The position numbers were made by a program, and so were the translations under genes. Below the pieces are notes generated by a model. That model worked only from the letters and a program-made list of their open reading frames with translations. It was not told where the DNA came from and did no database searches. A DNA stretch of 64,000 bases from Pseudoxanthomonas sacheonensis (GTDB lineage Bacteria > Pseudomonadota > Gammaproteobacteria > Xanthomonadales > Xanthomonadaceae): contig NZ_PDWS01000015.1 in the NCBI RefSeq assembly GCF_010093305.1, forward strand, positions 36,592-100,591, in the 5' to 3' direction. Positions 28,956 to 37,888 of the stretch are shown in pieces (within the stretch, counting starts at the first letter, position 1; each line of letters opens with the position of its first letter).

Positions 28956-30323
28956 GTGATCGAATCCCGCGCACTACCTCCCGACACCGATCTGCTTGCC
29001 CTGCATCGGCTGGCGCCCGCACGTTATCCGATGCTGTTGGAATCGGTCGCCTCTGGCACCGCGCAGGGGCGCTGGGATCTGCTGCTGGTCGCCAATGGCA
29101 GCGGTCTGCGGCTGGACGCGCAGGGCCGGACCAGCACGCTCGATGGGCGGCCGATGGAGGGCGATTTCCTCGCTGCGCTTGACGGCGACTGGCGTGCCAA
29201 TCGGATTCCGCGCGAAGAACCGCGCTGGCCGTTCCGCGGCGGCTGGGCGCTATTGCTGAATTACGAACTCGCCGGCCAGATAGAGCCGGTTCTTTCGCTG
29301 CCAAAAGGCGATGACGCTATTCCGGTCGCATTGGCGCTGCGTTGCCCGGCCGCGATCCTTCGCGATCGCGCCAGCGGCGAATGCGTGGCTCTGGCCGAAA
29401 TCGGCGCCACCGAGTTGCTGGACCTCATTGCCGCCGATGTCTCCGCTTCGCGAGACGAGGCCGCGATGCCCGCATGGCGAGGCCCCAGCGGTATCGCCGA
29501 AGACGAGCCGCAGCGGTTCCTGGAAGGAGTGCAACGAATCCTCCGATACCTCGCCGCCGGCGACATCTTCCAGGTCAACCTGTCGCGGGCCTGGTGCGCG
29601 CGCTTCGATCGACCGCTCGATCCGGCGGCGCTCTATGCGCGCCTGCGCACCGCCAATCCCGCTCCCTTCGCCGGATTGTTCGCGGCAGGCGACTGGGCCG
29701 TGGCCAGCTCATCGCCGGAACGCCTGGTCTCGATCCGCGGCGACGTGGTCGAAACGCGCCCCATCGCCGGCACCCGGCCGCGCTTCGAAGGCGACGATGA
29801 TGCCGAACGCATCCGCGAGCTGGTCGGACACCCGAAAGAACGCGCCGAGCACGTGATGCTGATCGATCTGGAACGCAACGATCTGGGCCGCGTCTGCGAA
29901 CCGGGTAGCGTGCAGGTGGATGAACTGATGAGCGTGGAAAGCTACGCCCACGTGCATCACATCGTCAGCAACGTGCGCGGACGCCTGCGCCGCGACACCA
30001 CGCCGGGCGAGGTGATCCGCGCCGTCTTCCCGGGCGGCACCATCACCGGTTGCCCCAAGGTGCGCTGCATGCAGATCATCGCCGAGCTGGAAGGCCAGGC
30101 GCGCGGCGCCTATACCGGCGCCTTCGGCTGGCTCAATCGCGATGGCGACCTGGATCTGAATATCCTGATCCGCAGCGCGGAGATGTTCCCCTCCGCCGGG
30201 GGTGGCACCGATGTCGTATTCCGCACCGGGGCGGGGATCGTGGCCGATTCCATTCCCGAGCGCGAGCTGGACGAAACCCGCGCCAAAGCCCGCGGCGTGC
30301 TGAAAGCCCTGGGCCCCTTGTAG
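28956..30323 (+). CDS. pabB: Aminodeoxychorismate synthase component I
   Basis: Makes 4-amino-4-deoxychorismate for folate. The 455-residue protein carries the chorismate-binding core: LSRAWCARF, VETRPIAGTRPRF, MLIDLERNDLGRVCEPGSV, GGTITGCPKVRCMQIIAELE and FRTGAGIVADSIPERE. The Lys in GCPK is typical of PabB. The start is probably GTG at 28956, immediately after a large palindrome, which may limit initiation. The TAG stop lies in the next repeat. Confidence 0.92.
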   Translation: MIESRALPPDTDLLALHRLAPARYPMLLESVASGTAQGRWDLLLVANGSGLRLDAQGRTSTLDGRPMEGDFLAALDGDWRANRIPREEPRWPFRGGWALLLNYELAGQIEPVLSLPKGDDAIPVALALRCPAAILRDRASGECVALAEIGATELLDLIAADVSASRDEAAMPAWRGPSGIAEDEPQRFLEGVQRILRYLAAGDIFQVNLSRAWCARFDRPLDPAALYARLRTANPAPFAGLFAAGDWAVASSSPERLVSIRGDVVETRPIAGTRPRFEGDDDAERIRELVGHPKERAEHVMLIDLERNDLGRVCEPGSVQVDELMSVESYAHVHHIVSNVRGRLRRDTTPGEVIRAVFPGGTITGCPKVRCMQIIAELEGQARGAYTGAFGWLNRDGDLDLNILIRSAEMFPSAGGGTDVVFRTGAGIVADSIPERELDETRAKARGVLKALGPL

Positions 30324-30413
30324 GAGCTGCGCAAGCTGCTACCGTAAATCTTGCCGCATGTAGCAACTACCCCATCGGGCCGTTGCTCCGGTCGCAGCTT
30401 GCGCAGCTCCTAC
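30318..30413. repeat. Palindromic intergenic repeat, TGTAGGAGC family
   Basis: Left arm TTGTAGGAGCTGCGCAAGC and right arm GCAGCTTGCGCAGCTCCTAC, with a 55-base spacer. It follows pabB, gives its TAG stop, and precedes mltG. Confidence 0.82.
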
Positions 30414-30487
30414 GGGAATGGCAGGCAAGGTATCCTGCCCCCACATACTCCAGAACCAATCCCGCGCACGCCAGAGTCGAGGAAATC

Positions 30488-31561
30488 GTGTCCCCAGGAT
30501 CCAAACGCGGCTGCCGCGTCGTTCTCATCGCTTTATTCCTGTTGCTGGCTGTCGCTGCGGGGTGCGGCGCCTGGCTGTGGCAGCGCTACACCGGCTTCAG
30601 CGACCAGCCCATCGCCGGATTGCAGGCCGGCGACAGCGTTACGGTCGTTTCCGGCGATTCGTTCCCCAGCGTCCTGCGCAAGCTGCGCGCTGCAGGCGTG
30701 GAACAAGGCAACGACCTGGAATGGCGCGCGCTGGCGCGGCATCTGGATGTGGCCGGCAGCCTGAAGGTCGGCGAATACGCGCTGGATCCCGGCATGACCC
30801 CGAGCACGCTGTTGCTCAACATGCGCGACGGCAAGGTCATCAACTACCGCATCACGATTGTGGAGGGCTGGAACATCCGCCAGTTGCGCGCGGCGATCAA
30901 CGCCGCCACGCCACTGTTGCATGAAACCAACCAGCTCGACGACGCGGCGCTGATGAAACTGCTGGGCCACCCTGGCCAGCACCCCGAAGGCCGCTTCCTG
31001 CCGGAAACCTACGTGTACTCGCGCGGCGACAGCGATGCGGACGTGCTCAAGCGCGCTTACGACGCCATGGACAAGGCGCTGGCCGAAGTCTGGAAGACGC
31101 GCGCCGACGATCTGCCGCTGAAGTCGCCCGAAGAGGCGCTGATCCTGGCTTCGATCATCGAGAAGGAAACCGGGCTTGCCTCCGAGCGTCCGCAGATCGC
31201 CGGCGTGTTCGCGCGCCGGTTGAAGCTGGGCATGAAGCTGCAGACCGACCCCACCGTCATCTACGGCATAGGCAGCAGCTACGACGGCAACATCCGGCGC
31301 CGCGATCTGCTCACCGATACGCCGTACAACACCTATACCCGCACGGGGCTGACCCCCACGCCGATCGCCATGCCGGGCATGGATGCGTTGCGCGCCGCGG
31401 TCAATCCGGCGCCCGGCGACGCGCTGTTCTTCGTCGCCCTGGGCGATGGCAGCGGCAGCCACGTCTTCACCGCCTCGCTGGGCGAGCACAACGCCGCCGT
31501 CGCCCGATACCTGCAGCAGCTGCGCCGTCCGCCGCTGCCCGAAGAAGAACCCCTGCAATGA
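30488..31561 (+). CDS. mltG: Endolytic murein transglycosylase
   Basis: Inner membrane enzyme that cuts nascent glycan strands. The 357-residue protein has a cytoplasmic basic start, one membrane helix (VVLIALFLLLAVAAGCGAWL), a LysM-like region, and the YceG domain with the catalytic Glu in LILASIIEKETGLASERP and the segment LQTDPTVIYGIG. Start is GTG at 30488. Stop overlaps the tmk ATG. The pabB-mltG-tmk-holB-pilZ order is standard in gammaproteobacteria. Confidence 0.94.
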   Translation: MSPGSKRGCRVVLIALFLLLAVAAGCGAWLWQRYTGFSDQPIAGLQAGDSVTVVSGDSFPSVLRKLRAAGVEQGNDLEWRALARHLDVAGSLKVGEYALDPGMTPSTLLLNMRDGKVINYRITIVEGWNIRQLRAAINAATPLLHETNQLDDAALMKLLGHPGQHPEGRFLPETYVYSRGDSDADVLKRAYDAMDKALAEVWKTRADDLPLKSPEEALILASIIEKETGLASERPQIAGVFARRLKLGMKLQTDPTVIYGIGSSYDGNIRRRDLLTDTPYNTYTRTGLTPTPIAMPGMDALRAAVNPAPGDALFFVALGDGSGSHVFTASLGEHNAAVARYLQQLRRPPLPEEEPLQ

Positions 31562-32205
31562 CCGAAGCCCTGCTGAAACATCCGCGTCTGATCAGCCTGG
31601 AAGGCGGCGAGGGTGCGGGCAAGACCAGCGCCCTGATCGCGATCCGCGACCTGCTGCAGTCGCACGGCCATGAAGCGGTGCTGACCCGCGAGCCGGGCGG
31701 CACGCCATTGGCCGAGCGCATCCGCGAGTTGCTGCTGAGCCCGCACGAAGAAGCGCTGGCGCCGGAAACGGAGCTGCTGCTGATGTTCGCCGCGCGCGCG
31801 CAACACGTGCGCGAAGTGATACGCCCGGCGCTGCAGCGCGGCGCATTCGTGGTCAGCGACCGTTTCACCGATTCCAGCTATGCCTACCAGGCCGATGGCC
31901 GCGGCCTGGACCGTGCGTTGGTGGAAGAGCTCGAGCGCAAAGTGGTGGGCCTGAAACCCGGCCTGACCCTGCTGCTGGATCTGGACGTGCGCGAAGGCCG
32001 GGCGCGCGCCAATGGGCGCGACCTGTGGCCCGACCGTATCGAAAGCGAGCAGGACGATTTCTTCGAGCGCGTGCGCGAAGGCTTCCGCAGGCGCGCCTCG
32101 GCCGAACCCGAAAGGTTCCGGGTGATCGATGCCAGCCGCTCGCCCGTTGAAGTGGGCGCGGCGGTTTCCGCGGCGGTCGCGCGATGGCTCGAAAATCAGG
32201 CATGA
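31558..32205 (+). CDS. tmk: Thymidylate kinase
   Basis: Phosphorylates dTMP. The 215-residue protein has Walker A SLEGGEGAGKTSALIA, the DR motif VLTREPGGTPLAE, VVSDRFTDSSYAYQADGRG, and the lid region. Overlaps both neighbours, so mltG-tmk-holB are translationally coupled. Confidence 0.96.
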   Translation: MTEALLKHPRLISLEGGEGAGKTSALIAIRDLLQSHGHEAVLTREPGGTPLAERIRELLLSPHEEALAPETELLLMFAARAQHVREVIRPALQRGAFVVSDRFTDSSYAYQADGRGLDRALVEELERKVVGLKPGLTLLLDLDVREGRARANGRDLWPDRIESEQDDFFERVREGFRRRASAEPERFRVIDASRSPVEVGAAVSAAVARWLENQA

Positions 32206-33164
32206 GCGATCTTTTTTCTCCCTGGCAACAGCGGGCCTACGACCACGCGGTGACTGCGCTGGAAGCTGGCCGTCTTGGCCACGGATTGCTGATCTGCGGG
32301 CCCGAAGGCCTGGGCAAGCGCGCGGTGGCCGACCGTCTGGCGCTGCATGTGCTGGGCGGCGGCGAGGCCGCGACGCAGGCGCGCAGCGCGCAGCTGATTT
32401 CCGCGGGCACCCATCCGGACCTGCATGTGGTGTCTTTCGGCCCGACCAAGGACGGCAGCAAGCTGCGCACGGAAATCGTGATCGATCAGATGCGCGAACT
32501 GTCGCAGAAACTTTCGCTGACGCCGCAGTACGGCGTGGCGCAGGTGGCCATCGTCGACCCGGCCGATGCGATCAACCGCGCCGCTTGCAACGCGTTGTTG
32601 AAGACCCTGGAAGAACCCGCCGAGGGCCGCTACCTGTGGCTGATCAGCGCGCAGCCCGCGCGCTTGCCGGCGACCATCCGCAGCCGCTGCCAACGATTGG
32701 AATTCAAATTGCCGCCGGGCGACGAGGCGCTGGCCTGGCTGATCGCCCAGGGGCATTCGGGCAAGCATGCGGAGGAGGCCCTGGAGGCGGCACGCGGCCA
32801 CCCCGGGCTGGCCGATCAATGGCTGCGTGAAGGCGGGCTGGCCCTGCGCAAGGCGGTGGCCAGCGATCTGGAAAAGCTCGAGCGCGGCGAGATAGGGGTC
32901 ATCGAAACCGCCCAGCGCTGGTCTTCCGACGAACAGGCGGAGCTGCGCTTGAGCCACGCCGCGGACCTGGTGCTGGCGCAGGCCGGGCAGGCCGGCTTGA
33001 CCGATCCGGCGCGATTGCACAAGCTGGCGACGTGGTTCGATGCCGCCAACCGTACGCGCGACCTGTTGCGGACCACGGTGCGCGGCGATCTTGCGATGAT
33101 TGATTTGCTCTTGGCTTGGCGTGGTTCGGACCGCGCCAGGGCAGCCAAAGGAGAACGCGGATGA
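32202..33164 (+). CDS. holB: DNA polymerase III delta' subunit
   Basis: Non-catalytic clamp-loader subunit. The 320-residue protein has a degenerate P-loop GPEGLGKRAVADRLA, INRAACNALLKTLEEPAEG and LPATIRSRCQRLEFKLP, typical of HolB. ATG at 32202 is preferred over an in-frame ATG 18 bases upstream, because it overlaps the tmk stop (ATGA). The stop overlaps pilZ. Confidence 0.94.
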   Translation: MSDLFSPWQQRAYDHAVTALEAGRLGHGLLICGPEGLGKRAVADRLALHVLGGGEAATQARSAQLISAGTHPDLHVVSFGPTKDGSKLRTEIVIDQMRELSQKLSLTPQYGVAQVAIVDPADAINRAACNALLKTLEEPAEGRYLWLISAQPARLPATIRSRCQRLEFKLPPGDEALAWLIAQGHSGKHAEEALEAARGHPGLADQWLREGGLALRKAVASDLEKLERGEIGVIETAQRWSSDEQAELRLSHAADLVLAQAGQAGLTDPARLHKLATWFDAANRTRDLLRTTVRGDLAMIDLLLAWRGSDRARAAKGERG

Positions 33165-33520
33165 ATGCAGTGGCAGGCGGTGGACGGCAGGGCATCCTGT
33201 CTTTGGCGGTCAAGGACAAGGCGGCGCTGTACAACGCCTATATTCCGTACGTGAAGAACGGCGGCATCTTCGTGCCTACGCCGAAGCGTTACTTCCTCGG
33301 CGATGAAGTATTCCTGTTGCTTACGCTTCCCGATTCCAGCGAACGCCTGCCGGTCGCCGGCAAGGTCATCTGGGTGACTCCGGTAGGCGCGCAGGGCGCC
33401 CGCACGGCAGGCATCGGCGTGCAGTTCGCCGATACCAGCGAAGGCGAAGCGATAAAGAGCAAGATCGAAACCTTGCTGGCCGGTACGCTCAACGCGGACA
33501 AGCCCACCCATACGATGTAG
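33161..33520 (+). CDS. pilZ: Type IV pilus PilZ protein
   Basis: A 119-residue PilZ-fold protein. It shows NAYIPYVKNGGIFVPTPKRY, LGDEVFLLLTLPDS and VAGKVIWVTPVGAQGARTAGIGVQF. The Arg-rich c-di-GMP motif of other PilZ domains is not present, consistent with founding PilZ proteins that act in pilus assembly rather than nucleotide binding. The overlapping ATGA with holB and the following terminator mark the end of the operon. Confidence 0.93.
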   Translation: MNAVAGGGRQGILSLAVKDKAALYNAYIPYVKNGGIFVPTPKRYFLGDEVFLLLTLPDSSERLPVAGKVIWVTPVGAQGARTAGIGVQFADTSEGEAIKSKIETLLAGTLNADKPTHTM

Positions 33521-33539
33521 GGCCTTGTTTGCTTCGATG

Positions 33540-33568
33540 AAAAAGGCCCGGCATCGCCGGGCTTTTTT
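33540..33568 (+). terminator. Rho-independent terminator after pilZ
   Basis: AAAAAGGCCCGGC-ATC-GCCGGGC followed by six T residues, 20 bases after the pilZ stop. It ends the pabB-to-pilZ run and is followed by a half copy of the GTAGGTCGGGGCTAYGTCCC repeat (about 33579-33600). Confidence 0.9.
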
Positions 33569-33732
33569 GTAGGCGGTAGGTCGGGGCTATGTCCCCGACG
33601 CGCGGGAATTGAATCCAATCGCGTCGGCAGCGTAGAGCCTGTCCCGCACTTGATACGGGGGCCGACCAGGCTGTACAGAGCGAATCGCGGTGCAGGCCCC
33701 CGTTTTCAGAGCTTGGCGCATTTGACAGCGCG

Positions 33733-33906
33733 CTAGAGTCCTTTGAACAGATTCCCGAGCAATAACGTCACCAGGCCCGCGCACAGAATCCAGAACGCAT
33801 ACCCGGCCAAAGCCGGAATATAGCCGAGCCTTGCGGCCACACCGATACCGCCGAACAGCAGGGAAAGGAAGAACATGCCCGTGGTCGGGGCGCTGAGATT
33901 GAACAT
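33733..33906 (-). CDS. Small two-helix membrane protein (57 residues)
   Basis: Begins MFNLSAPTTGMFFLSLLFGG and ends LLGNLFKGL, with two hydrophobic helices (residues about 10-25 and 33-50) joined by a short polar turn. Resembles small membrane proteins annotated as hypothetical in Xanthomonadaceae; function unknown. Located just downstream of the beta-oxidation gene on the same strand, separated by 65 bases containing an AT-rich box (TTATAATTCC on the minus strand) that could be its promoter. Confidence 0.7.
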   Translation of the reverse strand: MFNLSAPTTGMFFLSLLFGGIGVAARLGYIPALAGYAFWILCAGLVTLLLGNLFKGL

Positions 33907-33971
33907 GCGGAAGATCCGTCTAGTGGGATTGGAATTATAAAAGCGAAGCGCGGCAATCGGCGCTCGCACAA

Positions 33972-36038
33972 TCAGACGACGGGACCGCGCAGCACCGGAG
34001 AATCCCAGCCCGGCCGCGGCGCGAAACGGTCGCCGTAGCGGCCCTGCAGCACCTTGAGCTTCTCGACCAGTGCGTCGGCCCCGGTGGCCTTGATGTATTC
34101 GATGGGGCCGCCGCGGAACGGCGCGAAGCCGGTGCCGAAAATCACGCCCGCATCCAGCAGGTCGGAGTCGCTGACCACGCCGTCGTGCAGGCAGGCGACC
34201 GCCTCATTGAGCAGCGGCAGCACCAGACGGTCTTCCAGATCGGAAGGCGCCTGATAGTCCTTGGCCACTTCAGGCTTCACCGCCTTGCCGTTTTCCCATT
34301 TGTAGAGTCCCTGACCGTCCTTCTTGCCGCGCTTGCCCGGCTCAGGCGGCGCGGACAGCGCGGCGGGAATCGGCAGGCCCAGGAACGGGGCCAGTTCCTT
34401 GCCCACGCCGGAAGCCACATCCAATCCCACCGTGTCGATCAGTTCGATCGGTCCCATCGGCATGCCGAACTTCACCGCGGCCTTGTCGATTGCAGGGCCC
34501 GGGACGCCTTCGGAATAGGCAGTCACCGCCTCCAGCATGTACGGGAACAGCACGCGGTTGACCAGGAAGCCCGGTGTGCCCGCTACCGGCACGGCCAGCT
34601 TGTCGATCGCCTTGCAGAAAGCGGCCAGGCGTTTTTCGGTTTCCGGAGCCATGCCGTCGTGGCGGATGATCTCCACCAAAGGCATCTGCGCGACCGGATT
34701 GAAGTAGTGCAGGCCGGCGAATTGCGCAGGGCGCTGGATATGTTCGCGCAGCTCGGTCAGCGGAATGGAGGAAGTGTTGGTGGTCAGCAGCGCGTCGGCT
34801 TTGAGGCGCGGTTCGATGCTCTGGTACAGATCGCGTTTGGCCTCCGGGTTCTCGATGATCGCTTCGATCACCAGGTCCGCGTCCGCCACTCCCGTGCCGG
34901 CCAGGTCGCTTTTCAGCCGCGCCGCCACCGCAGGACGCTTCGCATCGTCCTTCACTCTCTTGTTGAACAGATCGGTGGCCCGGGTCAGTGCGGTGTCGAT
35001 GAAGCGCTGCTCTCGGTCCTGCAGGGTGACCTCGAAGCCCTTGTAGGCCGACCACGCGGCGATGTCGCCGCCCATCACCCCCGCACCGACCACGTGCACG
35101 TGCTTGATCCCATGATCCTTGCCCCCCTGGCTTTTCAGGCGCTCCTGCAGGAAGAAGATCCGCACCAGATTGCGCGCGGTCGGCGTGCTGGCCAGCTTGA
35201 CCACGCTGCGCCGTTCCGCGTCCAGGCGGGCCTGGATGCTGCCGCCGCCACTGCGCTTCCAGGTATCGATCAATGCGTACGGAGCGGGGTAGTGTTCCTT
35301 GCGCGCCTTGCGGGCGACCTGCTTGGCCATCTGCGGCGCCAGGATCTGCCGCGCCAGCCAAGTGTTGCTGATCCACCCCAGGAAGCGCTGTTTGAACGGG
35401 CGGACGGTCCCTTTCTGCGCCATGGCGACTGCCGCATCCAGCAACAGAGCCGGTTCCACCACCTTGTCGATCAGCCCCATTGCGCGTGCCGCCGGCGCGG
35501 ACACCGTGCGTCCGGTCAGCATCAGGTCCATCGCTGCTGGCGCACCGACCAAGCGCGGCAGCCGCGCGCTGCCGCCCCAGCCCGGAAAGATGCCCAGCAT
35601 CACTTCCGGCAGGCCGATGCGCGTGGAGGCATCGCTCGAAGCTACCCGGTAGCGGCACGCCAGCGAAATTTCGGTGCCGCCGCCCATGCAGTGGCCATGG
35701 ATGGCCGAAACCGTAGGGCAGGGCAGTTCCGCCAGCTTCTGGAACACGGCCTGGCCGCGACGGATCGCATCGTTGACTGTGCCCTTGCGGTCGAACTCCT
35801 GGAACTCCTTCAGATCCGCGCCGGCGATGAAGCCTGCCGGTTTGAGCGAACGGATCACCACGCCCTTGGGCGGGTCGATGGCGATGCGTTCGATCAGGTC
35901 GCCCAGCTCGATCAGCACGTCCTGCGACAGCGCATTGACCGGCGCGCCCTGGCGATCGAGGCTGAGCACAACGATGCCGTCCTCGCGCGACTCCGTCCGC
36001 CAATGACTGAATCGGAGCCCATCGAAGCTTGCTGCCAT
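33972..36038 (-). CDS. Fatty-acid oxidation multifunctional enzyme (enoyl-CoA hydratase / 3-hydroxyacyl-CoA dehydrogenase)
   Basis: A FadB/FadJ-like alpha subunit of 688 residues. The N-terminal crotonase domain has AIHGHCMGGGTEISLACRY and LPEVMLGIFPGWGGSARLPR with both catalytic glutamates. The Rossmann domain begins HVVGAGVMGGDIAAWSAYKG near residue 315, and the dehydrogenase His is in FAGLHYFNPVAQMPLVEI. ATG at 36038 was chosen over a much longer frame because it matches the family start. No thiolase gene is adjacent. Divergent from rpoE. Confidence 0.93.
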   Translation of the reverse strand: MAASFDGLRFSHWRTESREDGIVVLSLDRQGAPVNALSQDVLIELGDLIERIAIDPPKGVVIRSLKPAGFIAGADLKEFQEFDRKGTVNDAIRRGQAVFQKLAELPCPTVSAIHGHCMGGGTEISLACRYRVASSDASTRIGLPEVMLGIFPGWGGSARLPRLVGAPAAMDLMLTGRTVSAPAARAMGLIDKVVEPALLLDAAVAMAQKGTVRPFKQRFLGWISNTWLARQILAPQMAKQVARKARKEHYPAPYALIDTWKRSGGGSIQARLDAERRSVVKLASTPTARNLVRIFFLQERLKSQGGKDHGIKHVHVVGAGVMGGDIAAWSAYKGFEVTLQDREQRFIDTALTRATDLFNKRVKDDAKRPAVAARLKSDLAGTGVADADLVIEAIIENPEAKRDLYQSIEPRLKADALLTTNTSSIPLTELREHIQRPAQFAGLHYFNPVAQMPLVEIIRHDGMAPETEKRLAAFCKAIDKLAVPVAGTPGFLVNRVLFPYMLEAVTAYSEGVPGPAIDKAAVKFGMPMGPIELIDTVGLDVASGVGKELAPFLGLPIPAALSAPPEPGKRGKKDGQGLYKWENGKAVKPEVAKDYQAPSDLEDRLVLPLLNEAVACLHDGVVSDSDLLDAGVIFGTGFAPFRGGPIEYIKATGADALVEKLKVLQGRYGDRFAPRPGWDSPVLRGPVV

Positions 36039-36200
36039 GATCAAACCATCCGTTCGCGTATGGGTAAGACGACTATCATCCCGAGGTTGTTTAACCCACG
36101 TCAAATCCCCACTGATAGAAAGGGACATGACCGGCGGCATGGGCATGAACTTGGCGTTTAAGGTTAAATCCTTGATAAGGAAGCCGTTTAAGTGGCCTTC

Positions 36201-36228
36201 TGAACTTTTTTCCGCAATAGCGGTCACA
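36201..36228 (+). promoter_or_regulatory. Possible RpoE-dependent promoter of rpoE
   Basis: TGAACTT at 36201-36207, then a 15-base spacer and GTCACA at 36223. This resembles the extracytoplasmic sigma-E pattern (GAACTT, about 15-16 bases, GTCNNA). Located 42 bases before the rpoE start, it fits autoregulation. Inferred from pattern only. Confidence 0.45.
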
Positions 36229-36269
36229 GTGCTCGGTCATCAGCCGAGCCGACAGGAGTGCGGCCCGGC

Positions 36270-36914
36270 ATGGCCGATGTGGATACACAAACCCCAAAGG
36301 ACAGTGCTCCACCACAGGAGTTGGACCTCGAGCTGGTCAGGCGTGTCCAGCGTGGCGACAGCGCGGCGTTCGATCTGCTGGTACGCAAGTACCAGCACCG
36401 GATAGTCGCCCTGATCGGACGCTACATCCATGACTGGAGCGAGTGCCAGGACGTCGCCCAGGACACCTTCATGCGCGCTTATCGCGCGATGGGGAATTTC
36501 CGCGGCGATGCGCAGTTCTATACGTGGTTACACCGGATCGCAGTGAATACAGCCAAGAACCATCTCGTCGCCCATAACCGCCGCCCGCCGACCGACGACG
36601 TCGACGCCAGCGATGCCGAGCAGTACGACACCGGCAGCCGCTTGCGCGACACCGATACGCCGGAACGCGAACTCATGCGCCAGGAGCTGGAGCGCACGGT
36701 GATGAAGGCGGTGGATGCCTTGCCTGAGGAACTGCGTACCGCCATCACCCTGCGCGAAGTGGAAGGAATGAGCTACGAGGAAATCGCGCAGAAGATGGAT
36801 TGCCCCATCGGCACGGTGCGCTCGCGCATCTTCCGTGCCCGTGAGGCCATCGATGCCGAACTTCGGCCTTTGGTCGATTCCGAAAGCGCTACCCGGGAGC
36901 GTGCACGCTCATGA
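36270..36914 (+). CDS. rpoE: RNA polymerase sigma factor RpoE (sigma-24)
   Basis: Envelope stress sigma factor of 214 residues. Region 2 is seen in AAFDLLVRKYQHRIVALIGRY and DVAQDTFMRAYRAMGNF, FYTWLHRIAVNTAKNHL; region 4 in LPEELRTAITLREVEGMSYE and CPIGTVRSRIFRAREAID. ATG at 36270 chosen over one 12 bases upstream. The probable anti-sigma gene overlaps its stop, followed by a Do protease, the expected regulon core. Confidence 0.95.
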   Translation: MADVDTQTPKDSAPPQELDLELVRRVQRGDSAAFDLLVRKYQHRIVALIGRYIHDWSECQDVAQDTFMRAYRAMGNFRGDAQFYTWLHRIAVNTAKNHLVAHNRRPPTDDVDASDAEQYDTGSRLRDTDTPERELMRQELERTVMKAVDALPEELRTAITLREVEGMSYEEIAQKMDCPIGTVRSRIFRAREAIDAELRPLVDSESATRERARS

Positions 36915-37786
36915 CTACCGACAAGATGGACAACCATTATTTCCAGCAGCTCTCCGCCCTGATGGACGGCGACCTGCCACCCGACCAGGCGCGCTTCCTG
37001 CTGCGCCGGATGGAACACGACACCGAACTCACCGGTTGCTGGGAACGCTGGCAGCTGTGCGGCGATGCCTTGCGCGGACAGGCGCAGGCCCCGGCCCCCG
37101 CCGGTTTCGCCGACCGTATTTCTGCGGCCATAGCGGCCGAACTTCCGCGCTCGGCCGCGAACACGGCTTCGCCGCGAGTCCGCAGCAACCTGGCCAAGTG
37201 GGGCGGGGGCGCGTTGGCGGCTTCCGTGGCAGCCATCGCGCTGTTCATGGTGCGCCAGCAGGTTCCCGATGAAGCTCCTTCGCAGGCGGCGCCTACGGTA
37301 GCCGATCAGTCGCCGGCCGCCGCGCCGTCCACGGCTTCGCCCGCGCCTGCGCCGCAGACGGCGGCTACCGTTACCGCGGCCAGTGTCGCTGTCGCCAGCA
37401 TTCCCCGCCGCCAGAACGACGCGCGGCGCAGCGCGACCCGCAACCAGCAGACTGCCCGCAACGCCGCGGCTGTGCGTAATGCCCAGCCGGACCGGGCGGT
37501 GGCTGCGGCTGCGCTGCCTGTGATCAATACCCTGGCCAGGGCACCGGCCGGCACTGGCGCCAATGCCGGCGCTGCACACGATCCGTTCTCGAACCTGCAG
37601 ATCAACGCACCGGCGGCCCGACCGTGGCCGCGCGCGGTGCTGCCGCAGTATTCCTCCGGCAGCGGCGCGTTCAATGCCGACTATTCGACCGACCGCGCCG
37701 CGCAGACGTTCTACCCCTTCGAGCCCCGCTTGCCGGTCACTCCGCCGGTCGCTCCGCCCGAAGAAACCGCACCGCGCGATCGCTGA
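36911..37786 (+). CDS. rseA: RseA-like anti-sigma-E factor
   Basis: Likely binds and inhibits RpoE. The 291-residue protein has an N-terminal cytoplasmic RseA-type domain (QQLSALMDGDLPPDQARFLL, CWERWQLCGDALRG), a single membrane helix near residue 100 (WGGGALAASVAAIALFMV) and a long Ala/Pro/Thr-rich periplasmic region with little similarity to anything I recognise. Start overlaps the rpoE stop. No rseB-like gene follows; a Do protease does. Confidence 0.88.
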   Translation: MTTDKMDNHYFQQLSALMDGDLPPDQARFLLRRMEHDTELTGCWERWQLCGDALRGQAQAPAPAGFADRISAAIAAELPRSAANTASPRVRSNLAKWGGGALAASVAAIALFMVRQQVPDEAPSQAAPTVADQSPAAAPSTASPAPAPQTAATVTAASVAVASIPRRQNDARRSATRNQQTARNAAAVRNAQPDRAVAAAALPVINTLARAPAGTGANAGAAHDPFSNLQINAPAARPWPRAVLPQYSSGSGAFNADYSTDRAAQTFYPFEPRLPVTPPVAPPEETAPRDR

Positions 37787-37888
37787 AGCAAGGTTGCCGG
37801 CACCTCGGCCGCGAGTCGACGACAGCTGCGAATCAATGCAACGTCGGCCGCAAGTTTTCCACTCAACCCAACCCATACCTATCGAGGC

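Noticed and set aside
34185..36161. 658-residue open frame on the plus strand
   Set aside because: Shadow of the beta-oxidation enzyme on the other strand.
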